DNA of 64,000 nucleotides, from positions 21,890 through 85,889 of the forward strand of contig JAJZVL010000004.1 in NCBI GenBank assembly GCA_021845725.1. The letters run 5' to 3'. The number at the start of each line of letters is the position of its first letter. The first letter of the stretch is position 1. The translations under genes were made by a program, and so were the position numbers. Shown here piece after piece: positions 54,415 to 63,874 of the stretch. This DNA comes from Actinomycetes bacterium (GTDB lineage: Bacteria; Actinomycetota; Acidimicrobiia; Acidimicrobiales; RAAP-2). Below the pieces are notes generated by a model, which saw only the letters and a program-made list of their open reading frames with translations, searched no databases and was not told the DNA's origin.

Positions 54415-54600
54415 CTACCAGCTCGCCTTGGTCACGCCCGGCACCTCGCCGGCGTGCACCATCTGTCGAAGGCAGATCCTGCACAGCCCGAACTTGCGGT
54501 AGACGGACTTCGGCCGGCCACACCGCTTGCACCGGGTGTACCCGCGCACCTTGAACTTCGGCGTGCGCTGCTGCTTCTCGATGAGTGCCTTCTTCGCCAT
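54415..54600 (-). CDS. rpsN: ribosomal protein S14 type Z (uS14)
   Basis: 61 residues. [20 protein letters not shown] is followed by CKRC and CRIC, the four zinc ligands of the short type-Z form. [20 protein letters not shown] and KASW end it. It starts 5 nt after rplE, as usual in the spc operon. Confidence 0.97.
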   Translation of the reverse strand: MAKKALIEKQQRTPKFKVRGYTRCKRCGRPKSVYRKFGLCRICLRQMVHAGEVPGVTKASW

Positions 54601-54605
54601 GATGC

Positions 54606-55331
54606 CTATCGGGTCTCCTGTCGGAACGGGAAGCCGAACGCACGTAGGAACGCTCGGCCCTCCTCGTCGGTGCGGGCGGTGGTGACGATCGTGATGTCCA
54701 TGCCACGAACCGTGTCGATGCGGTCGTAGTCGATCTCGGGGAAGATCAGCTGCTCGTTCACCCCGAACGTGTAGTTGCCGCTACCGTCGAACGAGCGGGG
54801 CGACAACCCCCTGAAGTCGCGGATCCTCGGGATCGCGAGACTGATGAGCCGATCGAGGAACTCCCACGCCCGGTCACCGCGCAACGTCACCCGGACGCCG
54901 ATGGGCATCCCGGCGCGCAGCTTGAAACCGGCGATCGACTTCTTGGCACGGGTGACCACCGATTTCTGGCCGGTGATGACCTCGATATCGCGCTGGGCAC
55001 CCTCGATGAGCGACGGCTGCTGGGTGGCACGGCCAACGCCCATGTTGACCACGATCTTCTCGAGGCGGGGCGCCTCCATCACGTTCGTGAGCCCCAGCTC
55101 TCCCATGAGCCGGCTCTGCACCTCGTCGCGATATCGGGTCTTCAAGCGAGGCACTGCGGCACCGGCGCTGCCTGCGGCGCGTCCAACCGTCCGCTCGATG
55201 TCGGGGACCGAGCGGGTCCCTGCCGCCCTGGAGGATTGCTGAGCCGTCCGCTGGCCGGCACGACCCGCCGCCTTCTTCACGCCGGCGACCTTCTTCGTCG
55301 CAGCGGACTTCGCCGCCTTCGACGGGCTCAC
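54606..55331 (-). CDS. rplE: ribosomal protein L5 (uL5) with basic N-terminal extension
   Basis: 241 residues from GTG 55331, which overlaps the rplX stop (GTGA). About residues 60-241 are a normal L5: [58 protein letters not shown] and [20 protein letters not shown]. The first 58 residues are rich in Ala, Lys and Arg ([20 protein letters not shown]) and are absent from usual 180-residue L5 proteins. No canonical ATG lies nearer to the core; only the coupled GTG fits well. L5 binds 5S rRNA and P-site tRNA. Confidence 0.93.
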   Translation of the reverse strand: MSPSKAAKSAATKKVAGVKKAAGRAGQRTAQQSSRAAGTRSVPDIERTVGRAAGSAGAAVPRLKTRYRDEVQSRLMGELGLTNVMEAPRLEKIVVNMGVGRATQQPSLIEGAQRDIEVITGQKSVVTRAKKSIAGFKLRAGMPIGVRVTLRGDRAWEFLDRLISLAIPRIRDFRGLSPRSFDGSGNYTFGVNEQLIFPEIDYDRIDTVRGMDITIVTTARTDEEGRAFLRAFGFPFRQETR

Positions 55332-55639
55332 AGCTCACCTCCGCACTTGCGGCACACACGGACCTTGCGGCCCTGGTCGTCCACCCGCATGCCGACGCGC
55401 GTGGGCTCGCCACAGGACTTGCAGATGATCGACACCGACGACACGGGGATCGGCATGAACTTGTCGATGATGCCGCCCTGGTACGTCTGGGCGGTCGGCT
55501 TCGTATGGCGCTTCGCGACGTTGACCCCCTCGAGCACGACCTTGCCCTCGGACGGCAGCGCACGCACGACGTCAGCGCGGCGCCCCTTGTACTTCCCGGA
55601 GCGCACCACCACACGGTCGCCCTTCCGCACGCGCATCAC
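55328..55639 (-). CDS. rplX: ribosomal protein L24 (uL24)
   Basis: 103 residues. [20 protein letters not shown] is the KOW motif. [20 protein letters not shown] follows, and four C-terminal cysteines (CKSCG and CRKCG) form a possible zinc ribbon. It starts assembly of the 50S subunit. It overlaps rplN by 4 nt at its start and rplE at its end. Confidence 0.96.
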   Translation of the reverse strand: MMRVRKGDRVVVRSGKYKGRRADVVRALPSEGKVVLEGVNVAKRHTKPTAQTYQGGIIDKFMPIPVSSVSIICKSCGEPTRVGMRVDDQGRKVRVCRKCGGEL

Positions 55640-56004
55640 AGCACCTCCGGCGCGAGTGAGACGATCCTCATGAACTTCTTGTCACGCAGCTCGCGTCCGA
55701 CGGGCCCGAAGATGCGGGTTCCTCGAGGCTGCTGCTGGTCGTTGATGAGGACGGCGGCGTTCTCGTCGAACCGGATGTAGCTCCCGTCGGGCCGACGCTT
55801 CTCCTTCACGGTCCGCACGACGACGCACTTCACGACGTCACCCTTCTTCACGGCAGCGCCGGGGATCGCGTCCTTGACGGTAGCCACGAAGACGTCGCCG
55901 ATGGTCGCGTAGCGCCGCCGGGACCCACCGAGGACGCGGATGCACAGCACTTCGCGGGCACCCGAATTGTCAGCCACCCGCAGGCGGGACTCCTGCTGGA
56001 TCAT
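55636..56004 (-). CDS. rplN: ribosomal protein L14 (uL14)
   Basis: 122 residues from ATG 56004; earlier in-frame starts lie inside rpsQ and do not match the family. [40 protein letters not shown] and [20 protein letters not shown] are the universal segments. It forms an intersubunit bridge on the 50S side. It overlaps the rpsQ stop by 4 nt. Confidence 0.97.
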   Translation of the reverse strand: MIQQESRLRVADNSGAREVLCIRVLGGSRRRYATIGDVFVATVKDAIPGAAVKKGDVVKCVVVRTVKEKRRPDGSYIRFDENAAVLINDQQQPRGTRIFGPVGRELRDKKFMRIVSLAPEVL

Positions 56005-56291
56005 CGGGCTCGCTCCATGATCTCGGCCAGCCGCCACCGCTTGAGCTTGGAGAGCGGCCGCGTCTCGACCACGCGCACGCGGTCGCCCACCCTCGCAGCC
56101 CCCTCGGCGTCGTGGACGTAGAGACGCTTGGTGCGCTGGACGGTCTTGCCGTAGCGCGGGTGACGAACGCGCTCGACCACGGCGACGACGAGCGTCGACT
56201 GCATCTTGTCCGACACGACGGTCCCTTCACGGACCTTTCGCCGGTTCGGACGGGCCGCGCTGCCGTCGGACACGTTCTCTCCCTCGGGCAT
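56001..56291 (-). CDS. rpsQ: ribosomal protein S17 (uS17)
   Basis: 96 residues from ATG 56291, sharing one base with the rpmC stop. [20 protein letters not shown] and [20 protein letters not shown] form the OB fold, and [20 protein letters not shown] follows. The first 15 residues are an Asp/Glu/Ser-rich extension. Confidence 0.96.
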   Translation of the reverse strand: MPEGENVSDGSAARPNRRKVREGTVVSDKMQSTLVVAVVERVRHPRYGKTVQRTKRLYVHDAEGAARVGDRVRVVETRPLSKLKRWRLAEIMERAR

Positions 56292-56560
56292 CACGCCTCC
56301 TCCTCGTCTCCGCTGCTCGCCGAACTGGAGACCCATGAGCTGGCACGGGGCTCGATCTCCAGGTCGGCTTCGAGGTCGCGCTGGCGGAGCACGGTGAGGA
56401 GCCGAGCAATTTCCCTCTTCGCCATCCCGATGCGCGCGGTGTTGTCCAGCTGACCGGTGGCCTTCTGGAAACGCAGGTTGAACAGTTCCTTTCGCGACTC
56501 GGCGAGCTTGTCCTCGAGCTCGCTCTGCCCCATGCCGGCGTACTCCATGGATGCCCTCAC
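56291..56560 (-). CDS. rpmC: ribosomal protein L29 (uL29) with acidic tail
   Basis: 89 residues from GTG 56560, overlapping the rplP stop (GTGA). [20 protein letters not shown] and [20 protein letters not shown] are the family helices. After about residue 65 an acidic/Ser tail ([16 protein letters not shown]) is longer than in most L29 proteins of 65-75 residues. It lies at the peptide exit. Confidence 0.95.
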   Translation of the reverse strand: MRASMEYAGMGQSELEDKLAESRKELFNLRFQKATGQLDNTARIGMAKREIARLLTVLRQRDLEADLEIEPRASSWVSSSASSGDEEEA

Positions 56561-56994
56561 ACCTGCACCTCCGCTGCGCCATGGGTGCCGGGACGAACCA
56601 CGAAGCGGGCCTTCATCGGCAGCTTCTGGATCGCCCGTTCCATCGCAGCCTGCGCCAGCTGCTGGTCGACGCCCGACAGCTCGAAGAGCACCCGCCCCGG
56701 ACGCACGACCGCGACCCAGTGCTCCGGGTTGCCCTTGCCCGAGCCCATGCGGGTCTCGGCCGGCTTCTGGGTGACCGGCTTATCGGGGAAGACGCGGATC
56801 CAGATCTTCCCGCCGCGCCGCACGTGGCGGGTCATCGCGATACGGGCGGCCTCGATCTGGCGAGCGGTGAGCCACCCTGGCTCCAGCGCCTGGATCCCGA
56901 AGTCCCCGAAGGTGACGGTCGTGCCGCCTTTGGCGGCACCGGTGAGCCGGCCCCGCTGCTGCTTGCGGTGCTTGACCTTGCGCGGCATGAGCAT
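56557..56994 (-). CDS. rplP: ribosomal protein L16 (uL16)
   Basis: 145 residues from ATG 56994, giving the family start [37 protein letters not shown] and [20 protein letters not shown] are conserved. [20 protein letters not shown] contacts the A-site tRNA region. It starts 1 nt after the rpsC stop. Confidence 0.97.
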   Translation of the reverse strand: MLMPRKVKHRKQQRGRLTGAAKGGTTVTFGDFGIQALEPGWLTARQIEAARIAMTRHVRRGGKIWIRVFPDKPVTQKPAETRMGSGKGNPEHWVAVVRPGRVLFELSGVDQQLAQAAMERAIQKLPMKARFVVRPGTHGAAEVQV

Positions 56995-56995
56995 C

Positions 56996-58318
56996 TCAGT
57001 CCACCTCCCGGCGGAAGTGGGGCGCTTCGTGGTGCTCGTGCCGGCTGCGTCGCTCCATCTCCTCGTCCTCCGCCAGCTGTCGCTCGAGCTCGTCGGGTTC
57101 GGGAGGCGGTGCGAGCAGGTCCGAGGCCGTCGGCGTCCCCTCTTCCACCTCGCTGGCTGGACCCGGCTCGTGCACGGGAGCAGCAGCGGCGTGCTCGTCC
57201 CCACGAACCGCCTCTCCCACCGCCATTGCTCCCTCGGCGACAGCGTGCGTCCCCTCCTCTGCCCCTGCGGCGATGTCCAGCGCGACGACTTCCCGCTCGG
57301 CGGCAGGAACGGATTGCTCGGCAGCGACCGGCGGCGTAATGGCGGGTGCCGGCGGGGTAATGGCGGGTGCCGGCGGGGCGGCGGGTGCGGGCTGCTCGGC
57401 GGCGGGTGCGGGCTGCTCGGCGGCGGGTGCGGGTGCGGGCGGGGCGGCCAGCGCGAGCTCCTCGGCAGCCAGCTCCTCGGCCGAGAGCGCGAGCTCCTCG
57501 GCGACGAGCTCCTCGGCGATGAGCTCCTCAGCGGCGAGCTCGGCCGCGCCGGCGCCCGGCGCGCCCAAGCCGGCGCGCCGACGTCCACCACCAGCGGTGA
57601 TGAGCCGGCGTGGCCTGCCCTGGCCGGAGGTCTCTCCTACCGCCATTGCCGCCTCGCGGGTGATCTTCTCCTCGATCGACACCTTGTAGGGGAGGATGTC
57701 GCCCTTGTAGATCCAGACCTTCACGCCAACGCGTCCCGACGTGGTCCTTGCCTCACGAAACCCGTAGTCGATATCGGCGCGCAACGTGTGCAGCGGTACG
57801 CGGCCCTCCCGGTAGGACTCCTTGCGAGCCATCTCCGAGCCGCCGAGGCGGCCCGAGCACTGCACACGAACGCCCTGCGCACCGGCCTTCTGGACCGTCT
57901 GGATCGCCCGCTTCATCGCGCGACGGAACGCAACGCGTCGGGCGAGCTGGTCGCAGATGCCCTGGGCGATCAGCGCGGCGTCGAGCTCGGGCTGCTTGAT
58001 CTCCTGGATGTTCAGCTGGATCCGATTCTGCAGACCCGTGATCTCCTCCAGCTTCTTCTTCAGCCGGTCGGCTTCCGCCCCGCGGCGGCCGATGACGATG
58101 CCCGGACGCGCGGTGTGGATGTCGACGCGCAGCCGGTCCCGCGTGCGCTCGACCTCGATCCGGCTGACCGCTGCAGCCTCGAGCTGCGACATGAGGTAGT
58201 CCCGGATCCTCCAATCCTCGACCACGAAGTCGCGGTAGTGGCGCTCCTCGAACCAACGGGACTTCCAGTCGGTGGTGACACCGAGCCGGAAGCCGTAGGG
58301 GTTGACCTTCTGGCCCAT
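56996..58318 (-). CDS. rpsC: ribosomal protein S3 (uS3) with about 220-residue C-terminal extension
   Basis: 440 residues; ordinary bacterial S3 has 210-280. Residues 1-219 are normal: [20 protein letters not shown], the KH motif [20 protein letters not shown] and GIKVWIYKG-type [20 protein letters not shown]. From about 220 the protein is low in complexity. Acidic AEEL repeats are followed by Ala/Pro repeats ([14 protein letters not shown]) and a Glu/His-rich end. The frame is open throughout, and the stop is 1 nt before rplP, so it is not a frameshift. The tail lies on the mRNA entry side; its role is unknown. Confidence 0.93.
   Translation of the reverse strand: MGQKVNPYGFRLGVTTDWKSRWFEERHYRDFVVEDWRIRDYLMSQLEAAAVSRIEVERTRDRLRVDIHTARPGIVIGRRGAEADRLKKKLEEITGLQNRIQLNIQEIKQPELDAALIAQGICDQLARRVAFRRAMKRAIQTVQKAGAQGVRVQCSGRLGGSEMARKESYREGRVPLHTLRADIDYGFREARTTSGRVGVKVWIYKGDILPYKVSIEEKITREAAMAVGETSGQGRPRRLITAGGGRRRAGLGAPGAGAAELAAEELIAEELVAEELALSAEELAAEELALAAPPAPAPAAEQPAPAAEQPAPAAPPAPAITPPAPAITPPVAAEQSVPAAEREVVALDIAAGAEEGTHAVAEGAMAVGEAVRGDEHAAAAPVHEPGPASEVEEGTPTASDLLAPPPEPDELERQLAEDEEMERRSRHEHHEAPHFRREVD
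57333..57540 (-). repeat. tandem repeats inside the rpsC tail
   Basis: Two 21-bp units (GCGTAATGGCGGGTGCCGGCG type), two 21-bp units (CGGGCTGCTCGGCGGCGGGTG type) and five to six 15-bp units around GAGCTCCTCGGC encode the Pro-Ala, Ala-Glu-Gln and AEEL repeats of the S3 tail. All periods are multiples of three. Confidence 0.8.
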
Positions 58319-58993
58319 CTACTCGCCCTTCTCGCTCTCGCCGTCGGCATCGTCGTCCTCCACGTCGCCTGCTTCGGTCTCGGGCTCCTCTTCCCGCGCG
58401 ACCGTGCCCGCCTGGGAGGACCCTCGCTCACCGGAGCGCTCTTCGTGCTCCTCGTCGGCCGCGAGCTCCACCTCGGGCTGCTCGGCGCCGAGAGCGGCGG
58501 CGGCCTCTGCCGCATGGCGGCGACGCGACAGGCGTCCTGCGAGGTCAGCACGCCGACGCGACTCTGCAACGCGCCGCTGGCGCTGCGCCCCGGCGGCCTG
58601 CCGCTCGGCTCGACGCCGGGCAAGCCGGTCCTCGGGCATCCGGCTCACGATGATGGTGATATGACAACCGCGCTTGCGGATCCGGGTCGCACGTCCCCGG
58701 GCCCGCGGTCTCCAGCGCTTCAACGTCACGCCCTCGTCCGCGTAGCACGCCGACACATACAATTCCTCTGCATCCTCGCCGTCGTTGTGCACGGCGTTGG
58801 CGACCGCCGAGGCAAGGAGCTTGCCCACGATCTCCGCGGCTTCACGCGAGGTGTCGCGGAGGATCTCAGCTGCGTGATCGACGTCCTGACCGCGGATCAG
58901 GTTCAGGACGACCCGCGCCTTGGTCGCAGACATTCGACAGTGCCGCAGCACCGCGCGCGTCCCGGGACGCTCGTTGGTCTTGACTCCCGGCAT
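58319..58993 (-). CDS. rplV: ribosomal protein L22 (uL22) with about 100-residue C-terminal tail
   Basis: 224 residues from ATG 58993. Residues 1-120 are L22: ERPGTRAVLRHCRMSATKAR, VVGKLLASA-type IVGKLLASAVANAVHN and the tunnel hairpin RWRPRARGRATRIRKRGCHI. The tail first is basic (EDRLARRRAERQAAGAQRQR) and then strongly acidic, ending EDDDADGESEKGE. L22 lines the exit tunnel. Tails occur in actinobacterial L22, but this one is long. It directly abuts rpsC. Confidence 0.94.
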   Translation of the reverse strand: MPGVKTNERPGTRAVLRHCRMSATKARVVLNLIRGQDVDHAAEILRDTSREAAEIVGKLLASAVANAVHNDGEDAEELYVSACYADEGVTLKRWRPRARGRATRIRKRGCHITIIVSRMPEDRLARRRAERQAAGAQRQRRVAESRRRADLAGRLSRRRHAAEAAAALGAEQPEVELAADEEHEERSGERGSSQAGTVAREEEPETEAGDVEDDDADGESEKGE

Positions 58994-58994
58994 G

Positions 58995-59273
58995 TCAGCG
59001 CCTCCCCGCCCGCTCTTGGCCGGCGTGGTAGCGGAACGTACGCGTCGGGGCGAATTCACCGAGCTTGTGCCCAACCATCGACTCGGTCACGTACACGGGG
59101 ACGTGGCGTCGACCGTCGTGCACGGCGATGGTGTGGCCGACCATGTCCGGGATGATGGTCGAGCGACGGGACCAGGTCTTGATGACTCGTTTCTCCCCCG
59201 TCGCATTCAGCGCATCGACCTTCTTCAGCAGATGATCGTCCACGAACGGACCCTTCTTCACGCTGCGCGGCAC
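58995..59273 (-). CDS. rpsS: ribosomal protein S19 (uS19)
   Basis: 92 residues. [20 protein letters not shown] and [20 protein letters not shown] are diagnostic. [20 protein letters not shown] ends the globular part. It contacts S13 in the 30S head. It starts 12 nt after rplB and ends 1 nt before the rplV start. Confidence 0.97.
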   Translation of the reverse strand: MPRSVKKGPFVDDHLLKKVDALNATGEKRVIKTWSRRSTIIPDMVGHTIAVHDGRRHVPVYVTESMVGHKLGEFAPTRTFRYHAGQERAGRR

Positions 59274-59285
59274 CGCGACCTCCTG

Positions 59286-60122
59286 CTACCGCCGGGCGCC
59301 GCGGGTGCGGCGACGGCGAACGATCATCTTGTCCGACTCCTTGTGGCGGGCCCGCGTCCGGCCTTCGGGCTTGCCCCACGGCGACACCGGGTGTCGACCA
59401 CCTGACGACTTTCCCTCACCGCCACCCAGCGGGTGATCGACCGGGTTCATTGCGACGCCGCGCGTCTGGGGACGGATGCCCTTCCATCGGTTGCGGCCCG
59501 CCTTGCCGACCTTCATGAGCTCCGCTTCGGCGTTCCCGACCACGCCGAGCGTGGCCCGACAATCGACCGAGACGCGGCGCATCTCCGTCGACGGCAGCCG
59601 GAGCGTGGCGAACGCCCCCTCCTTCGCGACGAGCTGTGCGCTCATCCCGGCGCCACGAGCGAGCCTGCCGCCGCCGCCAGGACGCAGTTCGATGCAGTGC
59701 ACGACCGATCCCACCGGGATGTAGCGCAGCGGCAGCGCATTGCCGGGGCGGATCTCCGCACCCTGGCCGTTCTGGAGGACGTCGCCGACCCGGACGCTTG
59801 CCGGGGCCAGGATGTACCGCTTCTCGCCGTCTGCGAAGTGGAGCAGCGCGATCCGCGCGTTGCGGTTCGGGTCGTACTCGATCGCAGCGACCTTGGCCGG
59901 GACGCCGTCTTTGTCACGGCGGAAGTCGACGATCCGGTACTGGCGCTTGTGCCCGCCACCCCGGTGCCGGGCCGTCTTCCGGCCGTAGCTGTTGCGCCCG
60001 CCAGATCCCGGGTTCGCGGCGAGCAACGAGCGCTCGGGACGATCCCGGGTGATCTCAGCGAAGTCGGAGACGGTCTGGAAACGCCGTCCGGCGCTGGTGG
60101 GCTTGCGTGAGCGAAGCGGCAT
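59286..60122 (-). CDS. rplB: ribosomal protein L2 (uL2)
   Basis: 278 residues. [20 protein letters not shown] begins the protein. [20 protein letters not shown] and [20 protein letters not shown] follow, and the catalytic-centre loop is in [20 protein letters not shown]. It is required for peptidyl-transfer site assembly. It starts 6 nt after rplW. Confidence 0.97.
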   Translation of the reverse strand: MPLRSRKPTSAGRRFQTVSDFAEITRDRPERSLLAANPGSGGRNSYGRKTARHRGGGHKRQYRIVDFRRDKDGVPAKVAAIEYDPNRNARIALLHFADGEKRYILAPASVRVGDVLQNGQGAEIRPGNALPLRYIPVGSVVHCIELRPGGGGRLARGAGMSAQLVAKEGAFATLRLPSTEMRRVSVDCRATLGVVGNAEAELMKVGKAGRNRWKGIRPQTRGVAMNPVDHPLGGGEGKSSGGRHPVSPWGKPEGRTRARHKESDKMIVRRRRTRGARR

Positions 60123-60128
60123 GCGTCC

Positions 60129-60422
60129 TCAGCTCTCGAAGAGGTCGATCTTGTCGCCCGGGTGCAGCGTCACGAACGCACGCTTGGTGTCCGGACGCTG
60201 GCCGGTCTTGTTGGTTCTCCTGTTGCGAGTCGCCTTTCCCTTGCGGTTCAAGGTGTTGACCCCGTCGACACGCACGCCGAACGCCTTCTCCACCGCGCGG
60301 CGGACATCGACCTTGGTGGCATGACGGTCGACGACGAACACGTAGACGTTGCGGTTCATGAGGGCGTAGGACTTCTCGGAGATGACCGGCCGCCGAAGGA
60401 CCGACAGGGGCTCCCTCATCAC
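60129..60422 (-). CDS. rplW: ribosomal protein L23 (uL23)
   Basis: 97 residues. VLRRPVISEKSYALMNRNVY and VFVVDRHATKVDVRRAVEKA are typical, and VRVDGVNTLNRKGKATRNRR is the rRNA loop. It docks trigger factor and SRP at the tunnel exit. The start is either GTG 60422, overlapping the rplD stop as GTGA, or the adjacent ATG. Confidence 0.96.
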   Translation of the reverse strand: MMREPLSVLRRPVISEKSYALMNRNVYVFVVDRHATKVDVRRAVEKAFGVRVDGVNTLNRKGKATRNRRTNKTGQRPDTKRAFVTLHPGDKIDLFES

Positions 60423-61282
60423 TCGGCCTCCTCTTCTGCATCCCCGTCGACTGGCTCGCCTGCCTCTTCTTCTTCCATGGCTTCTCGCTCCACCCCGGAC
60501 GGAGCAGCCTCGGACGCCTCGGCCGGAGCCACGTGGCTCGCTGTGGAGGGGGCCGCCGGGCTCGCGGCGGACGAGGTCTCCGTGGTCACGGTGCCCGACG
60601 GTGGCGCCTCACCCATGGGCAGCGTCGCGTCAGTGAAGACCACCCAGTCGTGGCGCAGCACGTCGTACGCGCTGAGCTCTGACGCCAGGACCGTCTGGAC
60701 CTCGGGAAGATTGGCGAAGGACCGCTCGGCCGTCACGTCCTCCCTGTCGACCACGACGAGGACACGCCCTCGCAGCCCGAGAGCGTCGAGCGCCTCGATG
60801 GCGTCCTTGGTCCTTGGAACCTCGAACCTCCAGGCGTCCACCAGCGCCACCTTGGACTCCGAGGCACGGTCCGACAGTGCCGAGCGCAGCGCAAGGCGCA
60901 CCATCTTCTTCGGCGTGCGCTGCGCGTAGCTGCGCGGCTTCGGGCCGAGGGCAACCCCGCCCCCCTTCCAGATCGGCGAGCGCGTCGACCCCTGGCGCGC
61001 CCGGCCGGTGCCCTTCTGCCGCCAGGGTTTGGATCCTCCGCCGCTCACCTCCGCGCGCGTCTTGGTCGACTGCGTGCCGGCGCGTGCTGCAGCAAGCTGC
61101 GCCGTCACGACCTGGTGGAGGACCGCCAGGTTCGGCTGGATGCCGAAGACCTCTGGCGCGAGCTGCACCTCACCGAGCGATGCCCCATGCATGTCTCGCC
61201 GCTCGACGGAGCGCGAGACGGGGGCAGGACGGTCCTTCTGGACCGGCGCCCGGTGGCTCGTCCGGGGTACGACCGCGCTCAC
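60419..61282 (-). CDS. rplD: ribosomal protein L4 (uL4) with N- and C-terminal extensions
   Basis: 287 residues from GTG 61282, overlapping the rplC stop (GTGA). An internal ATG at 61192 would fit the family start better but has no good ribosome-binding site. Residues about 31-225 are L4: TKTRAEVSGGGSKPWRQKGT, GRARQGSTRSPIWKGGGVAL and GPKPRSYAQRTPKKMVRLAL. Residues 226-287 form an Ala/Thr/Glu tail ending in EEEEAGEPVDGDAEEEAE. L4 lines the exit tunnel and in some bacteria represses its own operon. Confidence 0.93.
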   Translation of the reverse strand: MSAVVPRTSHRAPVQKDRPAPVSRSVERRDMHGASLGEVQLAPEVFGIQPNLAVLHQVVTAQLAAARAGTQSTKTRAEVSGGGSKPWRQKGTGRARQGSTRSPIWKGGGVALGPKPRSYAQRTPKKMVRLALRSALSDRASESKVALVDAWRFEVPRTKDAIEALDALGLRGRVLVVVDREDVTAERSFANLPEVQTVLASELSAYDVLRHDWVVFTDATLPMGEAPPSGTVTTETSSAASPAAPSTASHVAPAEASEAAPSGVEREAMEEEEAGEPVDGDAEEEAE

Positions 61283-61941
61283 TTCGTGCTCCCGTTGCGC
61301 TGGGGCGGCGTCTTGACGGAGTCTCTCAGCACCACCACGGCCCCACGGGGTCCGGGGACCGCGCCCTTCACCAGCACGAGCTCACGCTCGGGATCGCTCG
61401 AGACGACTTCGAGGTTCAGCGCGGTCACCTGGCGGCCGCCCATCCGTCCGGCCATGCGCGTACCCTTGAACACCTTCGCGGGCGTCGCACAGGCTCCGAT
61501 CGACCCCGGCGCGCGGTGATGCTTGTGGTTGCCATGTGCGGCGCCCTGGCCCTTGAAGTTGTGCCGCTTCATGCCGCCGGCGAAGCCCTTGCCCTTGCTC
61601 ACGGCGATGGCGTCGACGCGCTCGCCAGCACTCCACAGCGCAGCGGTCAGCTCCTGGCCGACCACGAACGACGCCGCGTCTTCGATCCGGAGCTCCACGA
61701 GATCACGACCCGGGTCGACACCTGCGTGCTCGTAGTGGCCTCGCTCAGGCCGCGTCAGGGTGGAGGTGCGGCGGAATCCCCAGGTGACCTGGAGCGCGGC
61801 GTACCCCTCGCGCTCGGGCGTCTTCACCTGGACAACCCGCACCGGGGCGACGCGCAGCACCGTCACCGGTATGGCGCGGTGCTGCTCGTCCCATACCTGG
61901 GTCATGCCGACTTTCTCGCCGACGATCGCCTTCGTTGCCAC
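61279..61941 (-). CDS. rplC: ribosomal protein L3 (uL3)
   Basis: 220 residues from GTG 61941, with GAGGAGA just upstream. [20 protein letters not shown] opens it. [20 protein letters not shown] and [20 protein letters not shown] form the loop reaching the peptidyl-transferase centre, and [16 protein letters not shown] follows. It is preceded by a 256-nt gap after rpsJ that carries a promoter candidate. Confidence 0.97.
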   Translation of the reverse strand: MATKAIVGEKVGMTQVWDEQHRAIPVTVLRVAPVRVVQVKTPEREGYAALQVTWGFRRTSTLTRPERGHYEHAGVDPGRDLVELRIEDAASFVVGQELTAALWSAGERVDAIAVSKGKGFAGGMKRHNFKGQGAAHGNHKHHRAPGSIGACATPAKVFKGTRMAGRMGGRQVTALNLEVVSSDPERELVLVKGAVPGPRGAVVVLRDSVKTPPQRNGSTK

Positions 61942-62139
61942 GTCTCTCCTCGCGCTTGGCGCTTGCTTGCCTGCGCATGCCAACGCTCCGCCCGGAGAAC
62001 CCGAGCGGAGCGCTCGTCCTGTGTCGGCCGAAGGTCCCCGCCACCCCGGAAGGGAGGTGGGCGCTCCGGCACGTCTACTCGCCAGCCACGGTCGTCCCGC
62101 GGCCGATGCTGTCGGCCACCCGAAAGCGGCCGGGATCTC

Positions 62140-62169
62140 ATCCTATCGAACCCCGCCCCGGGCCGCCAA
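62140..62169 (-). promoter_or_regulatory. candidate rplC promoter (-35 TTGGCG, -10 TAGGAT)
   Basis: On the minus strand TTGGCG (62164-62169) and TAGGAT (62140-62145) are 18 bp apart within the 256-nt rpsJ-rplC gap. Transcription would begin near 62133 and give a leader of about 190 nt. That leader contains GC-rich inverted repeats (GCTCCGC...GCGGAGC around 61985-62012). Confidence 0.45.
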
Positions 62170-62197
62170 GGCGGCTCCTCGCACGACGGAGCGGACC

Positions 62198-62524
62198 TCA
62201 GGCGTTCTGGATCTTGATCTCGATGTCCACGCCAGCCGGAAGGTCGAGCCGCTGGAGCGAGTCGACCGTCTTCGGCGTGTGCTCGACGATGTCGACCAAG
62301 CGCTTGTGCACCCGCATCTCGAAGTGCTCGCGGCTGTCCTTGTACTTGTGCGGTGACCGGATCACCGTGTAGCGGTGCTTGTCCGTCGGCAACGGAACGG
62401 GGCCTTGGACCTTCGCCTGGGTTCGGAGGACCGTCTGGACGATCTTCTCCGTCGACTGGTCGAGGATCTCATGGTCATAGGCCTTGAGCCTGATCCGGAT
62501 CTTCTGTCGGCTTCCCTCGGCCAT
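62198..62524 (-). CDS. rpsJ: ribosomal protein S10 (uS10)
   Basis: 108 residues. [20 protein letters not shown] and [20 protein letters not shown] are diagnostic. [20 protein letters not shown] and DIEIKIQNA finish the protein, which also acts as NusE in transcription antitermination. It starts 42 nt after tuf. The ribosome-binding site is weak. Confidence 0.97.
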   Translation of the reverse strand: MAEGSRQKIRIRLKAYDHEILDQSTEKIVQTVLRTQAKVQGPVPLPTDKHRYTVIRSPHKYKDSREHFEMRVHKRLVDIVEHTPKTVDSLQRLDLPAGVDIEIKIQNA

Positions 62525-62566
62525 CGCTGCGCGCGCCCTCGCCTTCTCGGAGCTCGTCTCGCCGCG

Positions 62567-63754
62567 CTACTTCAGGATCTTCGTGACTCGGCCCGAGGCC
62601 ACGGTACGACCACCCTCGCGGATGGCGAACCTGAGCCCCTCGTCCATCGCGATCGGCTTGCCGAGCTCGACGGTGATCTCGGTGTTGTCACCGGGCATCA
62701 CCATCTCGGTTCCCTCGGCCAGCGTGATGGAGCCGGTCACGTCGGTGGTCCGGAAGTAGAACTGCGGACGGTAGTTCGTGAAGAACGGCTTGTGCCGGCC
62801 GCCCTCTTCCTTCGTGAGCACATAGATCGCCGCCAGGAACTCGGTGTGCGGAGTGATGGAGCCCGGCTTGCACAGCACCTGGCCGCGCTCGACATCCTCC
62901 TTCTTCGTCCCGCGAAGCAGTGCACCGATGTTGTCACCGGCACGACCCTCGTCGAGGAGCTTGCGGAACATCTCGACACCGGTGACGGTGGTCTTCTGGG
63001 TGTCGCGGAGCCCGACGATCTCGACCTCGTCGCCGACGTGCACGACCCCCTGCTCGACCTTCCCCGTCACGACCGTGCCACGACCCGTGATCGACATCAC
63101 GTCCTCGACCGGCATGAGGAAGGGCTTCTCGACGTCGCGAACAGGCTCGGGGATGTACTCGTCCACCGCGTCCATGAGCTCGAGGATCTTCGGCGTCCAC
63201 TCAGGATCGCCCTCCAATGCCTTCAGGGCGCTCACGCGGACGACAGGGACCTCGTCGCCGGGGAATGTGTACTCGCTCAGCAGCTCGCGCACCTCGAGCT
63301 CGACGAGGTCGAGCAGCTCGGGGTCGTCGACCATGTCCGCCTTGTTCAGCGCGACCACGATGTACGGAACGCCCACCTGGCGGGCGAGCAGCACGTGCTC
63401 GCGCGTCTGGGGCATCGGGCCATCTGCTGCCGACACCACCAGGATCGCGCCGTCGACCTGCGCGGCACCGGTGATCATGTTCTTGATGTAGTCGGCGTGC
63501 CCGGGCATGTCGACGTGCGCGTAGTGACGCTTCGCCGTCTCGTACTCGACATGGGCGATCGAGATCGTGATGCCGCGCTGCTTCTCTTCGGGCGCCTTGT
63601 CGATCTGGTCGAAGGGGGTGAAGGCGACGTTCGGGTTCTGCTCCGACAGCACCTTCGTGATGGCCGCCGTCAGCGTGGTCTTGCCATGGTCGATGTGCCC
63701 CATCGTCCCCACATTGACGTGGGGCTTCGAGCGCTCGAACTTCTTCTTGGCCAT
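62567..63754 (-). CDS. tuf: elongation factor Tu
   Basis: 395 residues. G1 [12 protein letters not shown]2 [10 protein letters not shown]3 DMPGHADY, G4 NKADM and the G5 region VSALKALEG are intact. Domains II and III follow ([20 protein letters not shown], then [20 protein letters not shown]) and end [20 protein letters not shown]. It delivers aminoacyl-tRNA. GAGGAG abuts the ATG with no spacer, and a second GGGAG is 12 nt away, an unusual ribosome-binding layout for so highly expressed a gene. Confidence 0.98.
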   Translation of the reverse strand: MAKKKFERSKPHVNVGTMGHIDHGKTTLTAAITKVLSEQNPNVAFTPFDQIDKAPEEKQRGITISIAHVEYETAKRHYAHVDMPGHADYIKNMITGAAQVDGAILVVSAADGPMPQTREHVLLARQVGVPYIVVALNKADMVDDPELLDLVELEVRELLSEYTFPGDEVPVVRVSALKALEGDPEWTPKILELMDAVDEYIPEPVRDVEKPFLMPVEDVMSITGRGTVVTGKVEQGVVHVGDEVEIVGLRDTQKTTVTGVEMFRKLLDEGRAGDNIGALLRGTKKEDVERGQVLCKPGSITPHTEFLAAIYVLTKEEGGRHKPFFTNYRPQFYFRTTDVTGSITLAEGTEMVMPGDNTEITVELGKPIAMDEGLRFAIREGGRTVASGRVTKILK

Positions 63755-63847
63755 CTCCTCGAACTACTCCCTGATCTCGGGCGGCGCCCCCTTGGACCCG
63801 CCGCTGGCGGTCACCCGCCCCGTCATGTCTGTCTTCTGCGTACCGCT

Positions 63848-63871
63848 CTCCGCCGACCGCTGCCGGCGGAG
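63848..63871 (-). terminator. hairpin between fusA and tuf
   Basis: CTCCGCCG and CGGCGGAG form a perfect 8-bp stem with an 8-nt loop, just after the fusA stop. There is no T-run. It may lower read-through or stabilise mRNA ends between the two elongation-factor genes. Confidence 0.4.
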
Positions 63872-63874
63872 CTC

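Noticed and set aside
56996..57660. S3 tail caused by a frameshift past the normal stop
   Set aside because: The extension continues in frame with in-phase repeats and ends 1 nt before rplP, the expected operon spacing.
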